A stretch of DNA of 64,000 bases from an uncultured Rikenellaceae bacterium (lineage in GTDB: Bacteria; Bacteroidota; Bacteroidia; Bacteroidales; Rikenellaceae). The translations under genes were made by a program, and so were the position numbers. Within the stretch, counting starts at the first letter, position 1. The number at the start of each line of letters is the position of its first letter. The stretch spans positions 1-64,000 of the forward strand of contig CAMQVY010000004.1 of assembly GCA_947038405.1 (NCBI GenBank), in the 5' to 3' direction. The notes under the pieces were generated by a model that saw nothing but the letters and a program-made list of their open reading frames with translations, made no database searches and was not told the DNA's origin. Below are positions 1 to 9,972 of this stretch, one piece after another.

Positions 1-153
1 TTTCTCATCCTAAAATCTGTCAAAGAACTTAATTATTTACCCTCGTTTGGGTAAACTCTGAACAACATTACAGTTACGAACTGTTAAACCCGAAGTATGT
101 TGTTATAAAAGTCTTTAAAGTATAGCAGCTAAAACCTTTGATATATGCTCCAG
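1..153 (-). other. Start of the 16S-23S internal transcribed spacer with boxA-like site
   Basis: This is the sequence just downstream of the 16S 3' end on the minus strand, cut by the window edge. No tRNA or 23S sequence is reached. Read on the minus strand, positions 21-30 give AAGTTCTTTG, a boxA-like antitermination motif that also occurs in the leader at 1773-1782. Positions about 112-137 are complementary to the leader around 1751-1783, which would form a processing stem around the 16S rRNA. Confidence 0.7.
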
Positions 154-1680
<1,527 letters not shown>

Positions 1681-1750
1681 TAAAAATTTTTGTTTCATTA
1701 TATATCTTGGCTATATTATCAAAGGATATTTTACTTTTAAAAAAGTAATA

Positions 1751-1783
1751 AACTTTAGCTGCTAAAATACTTCAAAGAACTTA
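1751..1783 (-). promoter_or_regulatory. rRNA leader: boxA-like motif and 16S processing-stem arm
   Basis: On the minus strand this reads AAGTTCTTTG (1773-1782) followed by AGTATTTTAGCAGCTAAAG. The same order, AAGTTCTTTG, recurs in the spacer after 16S. The TAGCAGCTAAA segment is complementary to the spacer at about 120-137, so leader and trailer can pair across the whole 16S. This matches the known layout of boxA and an RNase III-type processing stem in bacterial rRNA operons. Function is inferred from position. Confidence 0.6.
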
Positions 1784-1946
1784 TTCCTATATATCTAATT
1801 ATTTTAAATCTCTACTACACCTCTTATCGAAGCGAGAGATAAAAACAATCTTCTTTTTTAACTTTCAAACTTTAACAAGTAATTAACTTATTAAAGAGTT
1901 GCGATGTTAACATTCTCGTTTGAATGTTACAACCTTAAAGCGAGTG

Positions 1947-1978
1947 CAAAGGTAAACCTTTTTTTTTAAACTTCCAAA
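1947..1978 (-). promoter_or_regulatory. rRNA promoter, copy 1 (nearest to 16S)
   Basis: The minus strand reads TACCTTTG at 1947-1954 (the Bacteroidota -7 box TAnnTTTG), and TTTG at 1975-1978 as the -33 box, 20 bases apart. It directs transcription into the 16S gene about 270 bases downstream. Confidence 0.75.
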
Positions 1979-2075
1979 TTTTAAGTGAAAATAATTTAAA
2001 ATCTTTTCGTTCGTTGCTCTCGTTTAAATAATCTTCAAAACCATTCTCTCAAATGCTTCATCTGATTAGCGAGTG

Positions 2076-2106
2076 CAAAGGTAAACATTTTTTTTAAACT
2101 TCCAAA
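2076..2106 (-). promoter_or_regulatory. rRNA promoter, copy 2
   Basis: TACCTTTG at 2076-2083 and TTTG at 2103-2106 on the minus strand, separated by 19 bases, a perfect match to the phylum consensus. It lies in a unit that repeats with a period of about 129 bases. Confidence 0.8.
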
Positions 2107-2203
2107 TTTTAAGTGAAAATAATTTAAAATCTTTTCGTTCGTTACTCTCGTTTAAATTACCTTCAAAACCATTCTCTCGAATGCCTCATCTGATTAGCGA
2201 GTG

Positions 2204-2234
2204 CAAAGGTAAACATTTTCTTTTAACTTCCAAA
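2204..2234 (-). promoter_or_regulatory. rRNA promoter, copy 3
   Basis: TACCTTTG at 2204-2211 and TTTG at 2231-2234 on the minus strand, separated by 19 bases. It is nearly identical to copies 1 and 2 in and around both boxes, including the downstream GCACTCGC. Confidence 0.8.
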
Positions 2235-2312
2235 CTTTATTGCGTTTATTTTAAAATTTGTTTGTTAAACATATTCTCGTTTGAACATGTCCCTTTATCT
2301 CTAAAGCGAGTG

Positions 2313-2338
2313 CAAAGATAGCCATTTTAATTCCACAA
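2313..2338 (-). promoter_or_regulatory. rRNA promoter, copy 4 (most distal, weaker match)
   Basis: TATCTTTG at 2313-2320 followed by the same GCACTCGC as the other copies. The -33 box is degenerate: only a TTG at 2336-2338 with short spacing. It is the most upstream member of the promoter array. Confidence 0.55.
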
Positions 2339-2483
2339 TTCCTAATTATTCTACAACTTATTTTGAAGGATTTACGAAACACTTGAAAACTAAACAGATA
2401 CAAAAGTACATTTAACCTACTTGACCTCGAAGAGATGCCTTAGATAGAATGTTACATACATTTATACAAGATAAACTAGGCTT

Positions 2484-2525
2484 GGAACTGCCCTGCGCGG
2501 GCAGCGCTGCGTGGTCGCAGGGAAC
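2484..2525 (-). repeat. REP-like double-hairpin element R1
   Basis: The minus strand reads CCCTGCGACCACGCAG, then CTGCCCGCGCAGGGCAG. These form two neighbouring hairpins, CTGCG/CGCAG and CTGCCC/GGGCAG. It is one of seven related copies in the window and lies between the TM2 gene and the rRNA leader. It is far more GC-rich than its surroundings. Confidence 0.75.
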
Positions 2526-2532
2526 TAATAAA

Positions 2533-2868
2533 CTACAATCCCCTTAGTATTCTATTACTATTTACCTTACGAGTTGCCATCATTATAAGGAACCAATCTA
2601 TTATCACCCATACCCCAGCACCTCCAATAGTGATTAATTTAAGTATACCTAAGCTTATATTTCCAATATATAGTCTATCAATACCTAAGAACCCGAAGAG
2701 TAATGAGAGTATAAGCGCAACCACTGGATCTTTGAAAGAGATATATTTTGCACGTTCTGATTTAATATCATGCAGAGCCCATAGTTTTCTCTTAACAATA
2801 TATAGTGTAGTTGAATCTAGTACCTTTGCATTAGTCATAATAGATACCTTTACTTCTGATGCTATCAT
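2533..2868 (-). CDS. TM2 domain-containing membrane protein
   Basis: This is a small integral membrane protein of about 111 residues with a C-terminal TM2 domain. The domain holds two hydrophobic helices separated by the signature LGIDRLYIGN, then GILKLITIGGAGVWVIID. The frame stays open up to 2976, but I chose the ATG at 2868 because from there the protein aligns with its neighbour at 3008-3349 from the first residues (MIASEV against MTESEV). The two genes are a tandem duplication. The role of bacterial TM2 proteins is not well defined, so I assign none. Confidence 0.85.
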   Translation of the reverse strand: MIASEVKVSIMTNAKVLDSTTLYIVKRKLWALHDIKSERAKYISFKDPVVALILSLLFGFLGIDRLYIGNISLGILKLITIGGAGVWVIIDWFLIMMATRKVNSNRILRGL

Positions 2869-3007
2869 AGTATAAATAAGCTGGATATTATACTCATTGA
2901 TAATATTAGACAATTTGGTCTCTGTGATCAAACAACTCCACTCACTAAAAGGGGTACCATGCTCGGAAGCCACCATCTCTAACTACGCTATATAATCATA
3001 ATGTAAT

Positions 3008-3349
3008 TTAGAATCTACAAATCTGCAATATCTTTTCTGTGTTAACATTACGAGTTGCTCCCATAATAAAAAACAAATCAATTAATGCCCAAATTCCGAA
3101 TCCGCCAAGAGTTATCAATTTTAGGATACCTAAACCAACGTTCCCTATGTAAAATCTATCAATACCTAGGTATCCAAGAAAGAATGAGATAACAAGACTA
3201 ACTAGAGGATCTTTAAAAGTTGCATATTGAATTGACATAGTCTTACTCTCAGGTTGAGATAGCAAAGAGCTTTTAATAGCATGTAACATATTTGGTTCAA
3301 ACATTTTGGCATTACCTGCCAAAAACATATTTACTTCTGATTCTGTCAT
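3008..3349 (-). CDS. TM2 domain-containing membrane protein (paralog)
   Basis: A 113-residue protein with an N-terminal soluble stretch of about 45 residues followed by a TM2 domain. The motif LGIDRFYIGN sits between two predicted membrane helices, and the second helix carries GGFGIWALIDLFFI. It closely resembles the downstream protein at 2533-2868, from which it is separated by about 140 bases, so the pair arose by tandem duplication. The specific function is unknown. Confidence 0.87.
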   Translation of the reverse strand: MTESEVNMFLAGNAKMFEPNMLHAIKSSLLSQPESKTMSIQYATFKDPLVSLVISFFLGYLGIDRFYIGNVGLGILKLITLGGFGIWALIDLFFIMGATRNVNTEKILQICRF

Positions 3350-3493
3350 AATCTAATTTTTAGTATTATTCAATTAAGTATTCATAAATCTATTCGTTTC
3401 ACAAGGTAGCTAATTTGCCAATAATTACAAAACAAACAGTAAATTAAATTCACCACTGTTCCATACAATCACGCATAGTAGTAACAAATATTT

Positions 3494-4657
3494 TTACTTA
3501 CTGAATATATCCGCAATTTTATCTTTCACATTCTCCTTGTCAATACCTCTATCAACTATAATCCCATCTGGATTAAATAAAATAGTCAGTGGCAGGGAAC
3601 TAATACCATAAAGGCTTGAAGCTCTTTTACTGTCTCCTACATACAATAACTTATAAGGTATATCTACACCTTTTATATATGTATTAAAACTCTCTCTAGT
3701 TCCATCAATATATACACCTAAAACAATCAAATCAGGATATCTTTCGTATACGTATTTTAAATTAGGTAATTCTTGTTTACAATACCCACACCATGGTGCC
3801 ATGAAATTAACCAATACATATTTACCATTCCCAACAAAGTCTGATAGCTTTATTGAACTACCATCACTTTTTTGTGCAGCAAAATCTAAAAATGGTCCCC
3901 CTACACTTGTCTCTTCAATTGCTTTAAAATCATCATACATTTTCATTACAGGTGCATATTTACGAGCGAGAGGAACCCGATTTAATAATGAGTCGACAAC
4001 ATTAAAAGAGAGCCCTGGAGGCAGATCACCGTAAAACTCATAAATCCACTGAATACAATAGACTCCTAAAATATTGTCTCTATTTGATTCTAATATATCT
4101 TCTCTTATTTTCTTAGCCTTTAGAACCTCATCAAGATACTCTTCAACCATCAATCTATCTTCTGGAGATAATTTAGCTGAAGGGTCAATTATATTATGAT
4201 GCAAAACATTAGTAAATATTTCGAGAGCTTCTTCTTGCAGATATTTTCCAAGTAGATATTCTCCAATTTTCATTGACCTTAACTCAATATCTTTTATTTT
4301 AGCCACTTCACCATTTAATCCTTTAGACGTAACAACTGGATTCTCGGTAAGTTTCACTGTAACGACTGCATCCTCAGCTAAAATTTCAAAAACACGTAAA
4401 GATGATTGGTTCATCACAATATCAAACATAGCTGGCGATTTATAATTACCTGTAAATATGAATTTACCATCTGAAACTATAGCAGTATCTAATCGCAACC
4501 CTGTATTAGCCTTTATCAAATAAACCATCTTTCCATTGTCAGCAATATTACCCACACTACCATTGATAATATACCGGCTATCATCACTACGATTACTTGC
4601 TTTGCTCCACGAAGAGACAAATATCACAATTACTAATAATATACAAAATATTCTCAT
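3494..4657 (-). CDS. Exported thioredoxin-fold protein, DUF4369/TlpA type
   Basis: This 387-residue protein begins with a signal peptide of about 20 residues. The N-terminal part (about 30-120) resembles DUF4369. The middle is helical. The C-terminal half (about 253-387) is an AhpC/TSA- or TlpA-like thioredoxin fold. The redox motif WCGYC lies at residues 289-293 in the context VNFMAPWCGYCKQELPNL. Such proteins usually reduce or exchange disulfides in the periplasm of Bacteroidota. It is transcribed alone or with the two TM2 genes downstream. The partner substrate cannot be read from sequence. Confidence 0.88.
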   Translation of the reverse strand: MRIFCILLVIVIFVSSWSKASNRSDDSRYIINGSVGNIADNGKMVYLIKANTGLRLDTAIVSDGKFIFTGNYKSPAMFDIVMNQSSLRVFEILAEDAVVTVKLTENPVVTSKGLNGEVAKIKDIELRSMKIGEYLLGKYLQEEALEIFTNVLHHNIIDPSAKLSPEDRLMVEEYLDEVLKAKKIREDILESNRDNILGVYCIQWIYEFYGDLPPGLSFNVVDSLLNRVPLARKYAPVMKMYDDFKAIEETSVGGPFLDFAAQKSDGSSIKLSDFVGNGKYVLVNFMAPWCGYCKQELPNLKYVYERYPDLIVLGVYIDGTRESFNTYIKGVDIPYKLLYVGDSKRASSLYGISSLPLTILFNPDGIIVDRGIDKENVKDKIADIFSK

Positions 4658-4763
4658 AATATATAAATCTTTAAGTTAATATATAACTAAGACGCACAAG
4701 CTATGGTTAAAGTTACATATATACATTAAATATGCTATAACCATCAATTTTAGGTACAAAAAA

Positions 4764-4796
4764 AGAGGTGATAGTATTTTAAATACTATCACCTCT
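4764..4796 (-). terminator. Terminator after tsf
   Basis: A 16-base perfect inverted repeat (4764-4779 and 4781-4796; AGAGGTGATAGTATTT on one arm) is followed on the minus strand by a run of T residues. It ends the rplM-rpsI-rpsB-tsf operon. Confidence 0.9.
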
Positions 4797-4820
4797 AAAA
4801 TGTTATATAAATAATATATA

Positions 4821-5639
4821 TTAGTCACTCAAAGAGAAACGCTTGAATGCAACAACAGTTGCATCTTTAACCTCACTTTGAATATATTGACGAATAGTTT
4901 GCTTATTATTCTTAACGAAAGGTTGGTTTAATAGAGTTGCATCTGCAAAAAACTTATTAAGTTTTCCTTCAGCAATCTTATCAAGCATAGCCTCAGGCTT
5001 ACCATCAAGTCTCGCTTGCTCTCTACCAATTTGACGCTCTTTGTCAACTAGATCAGCAGGACAGTCCTCTTTGTCAATTGCGATAGGAGCCATTGCAGTA
5101 GCCTGCATAGCAACATCATGCGCAAGAGTCTCAGAAACCTCAGCATTGAATCCAATTAAAGTACCAAGCTTCTTGTTAGTGTGAACATAGCAATGACACA
5201 TTGCAGCTTCAACTCTTGCATAGAAAGGAAGTTCAACTTTCTCACCTGTCTGTCCTGATTTCTCAGTGATAGCATCAGCAATAGTAACATCTCCTAAAGT
5301 GCAAGCTAATAAAGCCTCCATATCAACGCAGTCATTAGCAATCGCAACTTCCATGATAGACTCAGCAGTAGCAGCAAAACCTTCATTGATAGCAACGAAG
5401 TCAGTTTCACAAGCTAAACACAACATATATCCTTTAGTTCCGATAATTCTACCAACAACAACACCTTCAGTAGCAGTACGGTCAGCACGCTTACTAGCAA
5501 TTAACTTACCTTTTTCACGAATAATTTCTTGGGCTCTGTCGAAATCACCATTAGCTTCCACTAATGCTTTTTTACAATCCATCATACCCGCACCAGTCAT
5601 TTTGCGAAGTTTTCCAACATCTGCAGCTTTAATTTCCAT
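4821..5639 (-). CDS. tsf: Translation elongation factor Ts
   Basis: EF-Ts is the guanine nucleotide exchange factor that recycles EF-Tu-GDP in the cytoplasm. The 272-residue protein starts MEIKAADVGKLRKMTGAGMM, with the family signature LRKMTGAGMMDCKKAL in the UBA-like N-terminal domain, and a second signature region around residues 75-90 (GYMLCLACETDFVA). The length is normal for the family. It follows rpsB by 30 bases, the standard bacterial pairing, and is the last gene of the operon, with a strong terminator just after it. Confidence 0.97.
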   Translation of the reverse strand: MEIKAADVGKLRKMTGAGMMDCKKALVEANGDFDRAQEIIREKGKLIASKRADRTATEGVVVGRIIGTKGYMLCLACETDFVAINEGFAATAESIMEVAIANDCVDMEALLACTLGDVTIADAITEKSGQTGEKVELPFYARVEAAMCHCYVHTNKKLGTLIGFNAEVSETLAHDVAMQATAMAPIAIDKEDCPADLVDKERQIGREQARLDGKPEAMLDKIAEGKLNKFFADATLLNQPFVKNNKQTIRQYIQSEVKDATVVAFKRFSLSD

Positions 5640-5669
5640 AGTCTTAAAAATTTTATGTTATTAAATTAA

Positions 5670-6524
5670 TTACTCTGCAGCTTGTTCTGCAACCTCTACT
5701 TTAGCAGGCTCTTCAACAACTGGTGTTACATCAGCAACTACCTCAGCAGCTGGTTGATCTTCAGCCTTAACAGCTTTTTTAACACGTGGTTTAGACTCTT
5801 TAACAGGAGCTTCAGAAGCCTCTTTGTCTTTTTCCATCTTACGCTCAGCAAGACCCTCAGCGATAGCAGCAGTAACAATGTCAAGAATTACGCCAACAGA
5901 TTTAGCAACATCATCATTTGCAGGTATAACGTAATCGATGTTGGTTGGATCACAACAAGTATCGACCATTGCAAATACAGGGATGTTTAATCTTTTAGCC
6001 TCTTTAACAGCGTTAGCTTCTTTTTGAACGTCAACAACGAACAAAGCAGCTGGAAGTCTAGTAAGGTCAGATATAGAACCTAAGTTTTTCTCTAGTTTAG
6101 CTCTCTGACGAGAGATCTGTAGTCTTTCTCTTTTTGAGAAGTGGCTTAAAGTACCATCACTATTCATCTTATCGATTTGTGACATTTTCTTTACCGCTTT
6201 TCTTATTGTTGGGAAGTTTGTAAGCATTCCTCCAGGCCAGCGCTCAGTCACGTATGGCATGTTTACTGCTTGAACTTTCTCTGAAACAACATCTTTAGCT
6301 TGTCTCTTTGTTGCAACGAATAGAATTCTTCTACCAGACTTAGCAATTTGCTTAAGTGCAGCAGCAGCTTCGTCAACTTTCATAGCTGTTTTATGAAGGT
6401 CGATAATGTGGATTCCATTCTTCTCCATAAAGATATAAGGAGCCATCTTTGGATTCCATTTTCTCTTAAGGTGACCGAAATGAACTCCGGCTTCTAACAA
6501 TTGATTAAAATCAGTTTTTGACAT
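5670..6524 (-). CDS. rpsB: 30S ribosomal protein S2
   Basis: A structural protein of the small ribosomal subunit, 284 residues. The N-terminus (LLEAGVHFGHLKRKWNPKM) and the FVATKRQAK and RWPGGMLTNF motifs are typical of S2. After about residue 230 there is a charged, Ala/Glu/Lys/Val-rich tail of about 50 residues that is common in Bacteroidota S2 proteins and low in complexity. It sits between rpsI and tsf. About 160 bases separate it from rpsI, so an extra promoter there is possible, but I could not identify one. Confidence 0.97.
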   Translation of the reverse strand: MSKTDFNQLLEAGVHFGHLKRKWNPKMAPYIFMEKNGIHIIDLHKTAMKVDEAAAALKQIAKSGRRILFVATKRQAKDVVSEKVQAVNMPYVTERWPGGMLTNFPTIRKAVKKMSQIDKMNSDGTLSHFSKRERLQISRQRAKLEKNLGSISDLTRLPAALFVVDVQKEANAVKEAKRLNIPVFAMVDTCCDPTNIDYVIPANDDVAKSVGVILDIVTAAIAEGLAERKMEKDKEASEAPVKESKPRVKKAVKAEDQPAAEVVADVTPVVEEPAKVEVAEQAAE

Positions 6525-6684
6525 TTGATTCTTTCTTTTTAGTCTTTTTAATCTTTTTACTTCAACACGAAAGGTAGTGTCTAAGACAATCCTTCATGTT
6601 TTTCACGACAAGGCAATAATTTAGCAGTACAATAACATGTAGTCTAAAAAATTTGAACCTAAGCCGCACAATTTGTAGTCGTTT

Positions 6685-7077
6685 CTAACGCTTACTAAAC
6701 TGGAATTTAGCACGTGCTCCAGGTTGTCCTGGTTTCTTACGCTCAACTTCACGAGGATCACGAGTCAAGAAGCCATTCGATTTAAGTGTAGGTCTGAACT
6801 CTGCGTCAATTTCACACAATGCTCTTGCTATACCTAAACGAGCTGCTTCTGCTTGTCCTTTAATACCACCACCACATAGAGTGATTTTGATATCATAGTT
6901 CGCTGTTGCATCTAGAACCAATAGAGGTTGTTTTACTACATATTGGAAAATCTCCAATGGGAAATAATTCTCTAAAGGTCTGCGGTTGATTGTAATAGTT
7001 CCTTGACCCGGTTTTACGTATACGCGTGCTATAGCAGCTTTTCTACGTCCTACGGTGTTTACAACTTCCATACTCAT
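6685..7077 (-). CDS. rpsI: 30S ribosomal protein S9
   Basis: A small-subunit protein of 130 residues that ends in the conserved GQPGARAKFQFSKR, which reaches the P-site tRNA. The N-terminus VNTVGRRKAAIARVYVKPG is the usual S9 signature. Its ATG overlaps the rplM stop codon in a TAATG arrangement (1-base overlap), indicating translational coupling. A second Met two codons in (7071) is an alternative start. Confidence 0.97.
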   Translation of the reverse strand: MSMEVVNTVGRRKAAIARVYVKPGQGTITINRRPLENYFPLEIFQYVVKQPLLVLDATANYDIKITLCGGGIKGQAEAARLGIARALCEIDAEFRPTLKSNGFLTRDPREVERKKPGQPGARAKFQFSKR

Positions 7078-7532
7078 TACTTAAGCTCGTTTAATTTAAT
7101 TGGTGTTGGGTTTTGAGCAACATGAGGATGCTCTGTACCTGCATAAACTCTAAGGTTTTTCAAAAGGGCTGCGCCAAGTCTGTTTTTTGGTAACATACCT
7201 TTAACTGCTTTTTGAATGACAAATTCTGGTTTACGAGCAAGGTAATCTGCTGGTGTAGCAAATCTTTGACCTCCTGGGTAACCTGTATGTCTAACATAGA
7301 CCTTATCGGTCATTTTCTTTCCTGTTAATTTGATCTTCTCTGCGTTAATTACGATAACATAGTCACCGCAATCTACGTGAGGAGTAAAATTAACCTTGTT
7401 CTTTCCGCGAATAATCTTTGCGATTTGAGCAGAAAGACGTCCTAGTACCTCGTCAGCAGCATCAATGATAACCCAATTTTTGGTTACTGTTGCGTCGTTT
7501 GCCGAGATAGTTTTGTAGCTTAATGAATCCAC
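7077..7532 (-). CDS. rplM: 50S ribosomal protein L13
   Basis: A large-subunit protein of 151 residues with the L13 motifs VIDAADEVLGRLSAQIAKI, YVRHTGYPGG and KGMLPKNRLG. The start codon is GTG at 7532 (protein begins MDSLSYKTIS), and this N-terminus matches the usual Bacteroidota L13 beginning, so I accept it. It heads the rplM-rpsI-rpsB-tsf operon, with a phylum-type promoter about 70 bases upstream. Confidence 0.96.
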   Translation of the reverse strand: MDSLSYKTISANDATVTKNWVIIDAADEVLGRLSAQIAKIIRGKNKVNFTPHVDCGDYVIVINAEKIKLTGKKMTDKVYVRHTGYPGGQRFATPADYLARKPEFVIQKAVKGMLPKNRLGAALLKNLRVYAGTEHPHVAQNPTPIKLNELK

Positions 7533-7598
7533 TTCTCTTTACGTTTAAATATTAAATACTTGTTTTACTTATTGATCCAACCATAATTAATGGCGGTG

Positions 7599-7629
7599 CA
7601 AAGATAACTATTTATTTGTAAACAAACAA
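7599..7629 (-). promoter_or_regulatory. Promoter of the rplM-rpsI-rpsB-tsf operon
   Basis: The minus strand has TATCTTTG at 7599-7606, a match to the -7 box TAnnTTTG. TTG at 7627-7629 is 20 bases upstream, and TTTG at 7623-7626 is an alternative -33 element with 16-base spacing. Confidence 0.7.
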
Positions 7630-7694
7630 CATATTTAGTGATTTATAGGCAATTATGAGAATATTGCACCTTTTTTAGCTCATATTTTAAAAAG

Positions 7695-7750
7695 TTTGAG
7701 GAAATTACGCCACGCAAGTAACAAAACGTGCGTTGAGTAGTTTCCTCAAA
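7695..7750 (-). terminator. Terminator after the clostripain-family gene
   Basis: The arms TTTGAGGAAA (7695-7704) and TTTCCTCAAA (7741-7750) are perfectly complementary, around a 36-base loop that can fold further. A T-rich stretch follows on the minus strand. Confidence 0.7.
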
Positions 7751-7763
7751 AAATATAAGCTAA

Positions 7764-8993
7764 TTAATTAAATATAGTAGAGATGTCATTCTCTCCATAA
7801 ACTTGTTTTGCCCAATCGGTACTCATGTAATAACGATTAGTATATTCCAATCTTTGTGGCACATAAATACTAACACCACAGTAAGCTGTTACTGGACTTC
7901 GGAAGAAATCATAACCTAAATCACTCGTATTTGACGTCTTTGCATATACGATCATTTCGTTTAAAGAGGCAGCTAACGAAACCAATAACTGGTCACTACC
8001 CCTAATCCAACTCTCTGAAAACTCCAACATATCATACATCAAGTGTGGCGATATTGGTCCATCAAACCACTGTAAATTTGAAGTATTTGGAATAATGTTA
8101 TTATTGAATGCTCTGTCAACAACTTCAGAAAATAGACTGGCAACTGCATCAATTTTAGAACAGTCATATAGTGCAATATTACACCCTCCCTCATGGTATT
8201 TATAGGTATTAAAATACTTAACACACACCTCATTTAGAGCATCAACAACACTACTCTTATCGAATAAATCTTCAATTATAGCGTGATATGGAAACCCATC
8301 AATAAGCACTTCACTTGGAGAAGCTACAACAAAATCAACCTTATCTTTCAGAGCATATACAATCTCTATACACCCCATATTACAAGCATCAAAGAGTACA
8401 AAATCGAACATTCCATCAGGAATAGCCTCTGCGACATCGTGTATATCCATGCCAGCCGCATAACTACCCGCATCAACGATTGCTCTTGTTAAAGGATTTG
8501 GGCTGTAGTTTAACTCTTGCATCGACCTCCTCATTGGGCTACTACCCGACATCATTTCACTTGTAACCCAGCCACTACCATGAGAACTTAATATCATCGA
8601 ATACCCTTTACTCGAAGTGAATTTTTTTAGATCATTCAAAGCCAATTTAAATACATTTAAATCTGAAGTATCGAGATTCTCTCCATAATTTTTCAACACT
8701 ACCCTACTGTACACTCCCTCAGAGTTTGGCTTCAACTCAATAAGCTCCGTATCTGAAAAATTTTGGTCATAAAATATAATTACATTCCCATTCGGTTTAG
8801 AGGCATTAAGCCCCACCAACATATCCTCTATATCACCATCCATTATATAACTAGGCAAATTACCCATATAAACAAACAGAGTATGTTCAATTTTCACCTC
8901 AGGCTGTACTGGAGTTATCGGCTCTTCTGAGCCACAACTAAAAAGAAATACCGACCCTATTAATATTAAAAGTACTTTATTAATTTTAATCAT
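7764..8993 (-). CDS. Clostripain-family (C11) cysteine peptidase lipoprotein
   Basis: A 409-residue lipoprotein: a hydrophobic signal ends in LFSC with the lipidated cysteine at residue 20, followed by an acidic linker (GSEEPITP). The peptidase C11 domain carries the likely catalytic dyad His138 (SSHGSGW) and Cys204 (LFDACNMGCIE), separated by the usual distance. Peptidases of this family cut after arginine or lysine and act at the cell surface or outside. In gut Bacteroidales they are often secreted or surface-exposed. It follows the DUF4919 gene with a 4-base gap, so the two are probably co-transcribed. Confidence 0.9.
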   Translation of the reverse strand: MIKINKVLLILIGSVFLFSCGSEEPITPVQPEVKIEHTLFVYMGNLPSYIMDGDIEDMLVGLNASKPNGNVIIFYDQNFSDTELIELKPNSEGVYSRVVLKNYGENLDTSDLNVFKLALNDLKKFTSSKGYSMILSSHGSGWVTSEMMSGSSPMRRSMQELNYSPNPLTRAIVDAGSYAAGMDIHDVAEAIPDGMFDFVLFDACNMGCIEIVYALKDKVDFVVASPSEVLIDGFPYHAIIEDLFDKSSVVDALNEVCVKYFNTYKYHEGGCNIALYDCSKIDAVASLFSEVVDRAFNNNIIPNTSNLQWFDGPISPHLMYDMLEFSESWIRGSDQLLVSLAASLNEMIVYAKTSNTSDLGYDFFRSPVTAYCGVSIYVPQRLEYTNRYYMSTDWAKQVYGENDISTIFN

Positions 8994-8997
8994 ACTA

Positions 8998-9720
8998 TTA
9001 TAAGTTTAAACCATTAAACTGCCAATTCCTGCTCTTCTTCTTAGGTTCAACATTATCAGGTCTCTTCCAATACATGCGACCGAAATCGAAATAATAGCCT
9101 TTAATATCACCAAATTTTTCCAACAATGCTACATGCTCAACAGTACGTGACATAATACGACGTTTACCTACCAGCAAATCTTTAGATGCTACAAAATCGA
9201 CGGCATGAGATGCCCATAATAGGTGAAAAGGGTTCTTTTCGCGCAGACCTGTTCCTGAATTTTCAATAGTTTTTATTACTTTATTGAATCTGTCAGCACT
9301 AATTTTTGCATTAACCTCGTCACCTAAAACAGTATAAGCATATGTCATAAAATTTATATTTTTGGGACTAAACGGATCAGCTTTCATCACCTCCTTACAC
9401 TGTTTCAACAAAATTTCAGCACCAATTGAATCAAGATCCACACTACGCTCTAACACTGCAAGTATTGCTGTCTCGGCAGGTATCGCCTCCAAAGGGTTAT
9501 AGCTATCTTGATAAGCGTAACCATAGTATAGGTAGTAATAATCATCTATTGTTAAAGTTGTATCACCTAGCATATATCTATAATGTATCGATGGGTAGTA
9601 ATATTTTGAACTACTATCTATAGTAGCTCTCAGTATTTGCTCATTATTTGGCGCAACCTGAGCTTGCAGAGTGCTACATAAAATAAGGAGAGATAAAATC
9701 AATTGAGTTATTGTTTTCAT
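8998..9720 (-). CDS. DUF4919 domain-containing exported protein
   Basis: A 240-residue protein with a cleavable signal peptide (MKTITQLILSLLILCSTLQAQ). The mature part is rich in tyrosine near residues 40-70 (DDYYYLYYGYAY), a pattern typical of DUF4919 proteins from Bacteroidota. No catalytic motif is visible. It is the first gene of a likely two-gene unit with the clostripain-family lipoprotein. The function is unknown. Confidence 0.8.
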   Translation of the reverse strand: MKTITQLILSLLILCSTLQAQVAPNNEQILRATIDSSSKYYYPSIHYRYMLGDTTLTIDDYYYLYYGYAYQDSYNPLEAIPAETAILAVLERSVDLDSIGAEILLKQCKEVMKADPFSPKNINFMTYAYTVLGDEVNAKISADRFNKVIKTIENSGTGLREKNPFHLLWASHAVDFVASKDLLVGKRRIMSRTVEHVALLEKFGDIKGYYFDFGRMYWKRPDNVEPKKKSRNWQFNGLNL

Positions 9721-9938
9721 ATAATATTCTATCTTTTTGGTTTAATTACAAATATAAAAAAAGATTATTGATTTACATTATACCTATCCATTAAATAATT
9801 TTAGTGTAATTTAACCAAAAAAGCTTCTTTTTACTAAAAATTTGGCAATATATAGTAAAAAAAGAGGGGTTAACTCAAAAAAAACACCATATTTAGATCA
9901 AATACCCCCTAAAAAATAGATGATATTGTTTTTTTTAT

Positions 9939-9946
9939 TACTTTTG
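9939..9946 (+). promoter_or_regulatory. Probable -7 box for glnN
   Basis: TACTTTTG at 9939-9946 matches TAnnTTTG and lies 27 bases before the glnN start. No clear -33 TTTG is seen at the expected spacing, although the region is rich in T tracts. Confidence 0.5.
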
Positions 9947-9972
9947 CAGTAATTAATTAATCCTTTATTGTA

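Larger units (their letters stand above)
1940..2330. repeat. Tandem repeat array carrying rRNA promoters
   Basis: The string GCGAGTGCAAAG occurs at 1940, 2069, 2197 and 2306, giving periods of 129, 128 and 109 bases. The first two units are nearly identical over their whole length, including a shared AT-rich tract and CTCTCGTTTAAAT. The units carry the -7 and -33 boxes described separately, so the array is a duplicated promoter region and not a CRISPR. There is no gene in the surrounding 1681-2532 stretch. Confidence 0.85.

Noticed and set aside
1940-2330. A CRISPR-like repeated array
   Set aside because: The period is 109-129 bases and the repeats carry promoter boxes and no spacer-like unique segments of fixed length; it is a promoter array.
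2533-2976. A longer start (147 residues) for the first TM2 gene
   Set aside because: The extra 36 residues do not resemble the neighbouring paralog, which begins at the same point as the shorter form.
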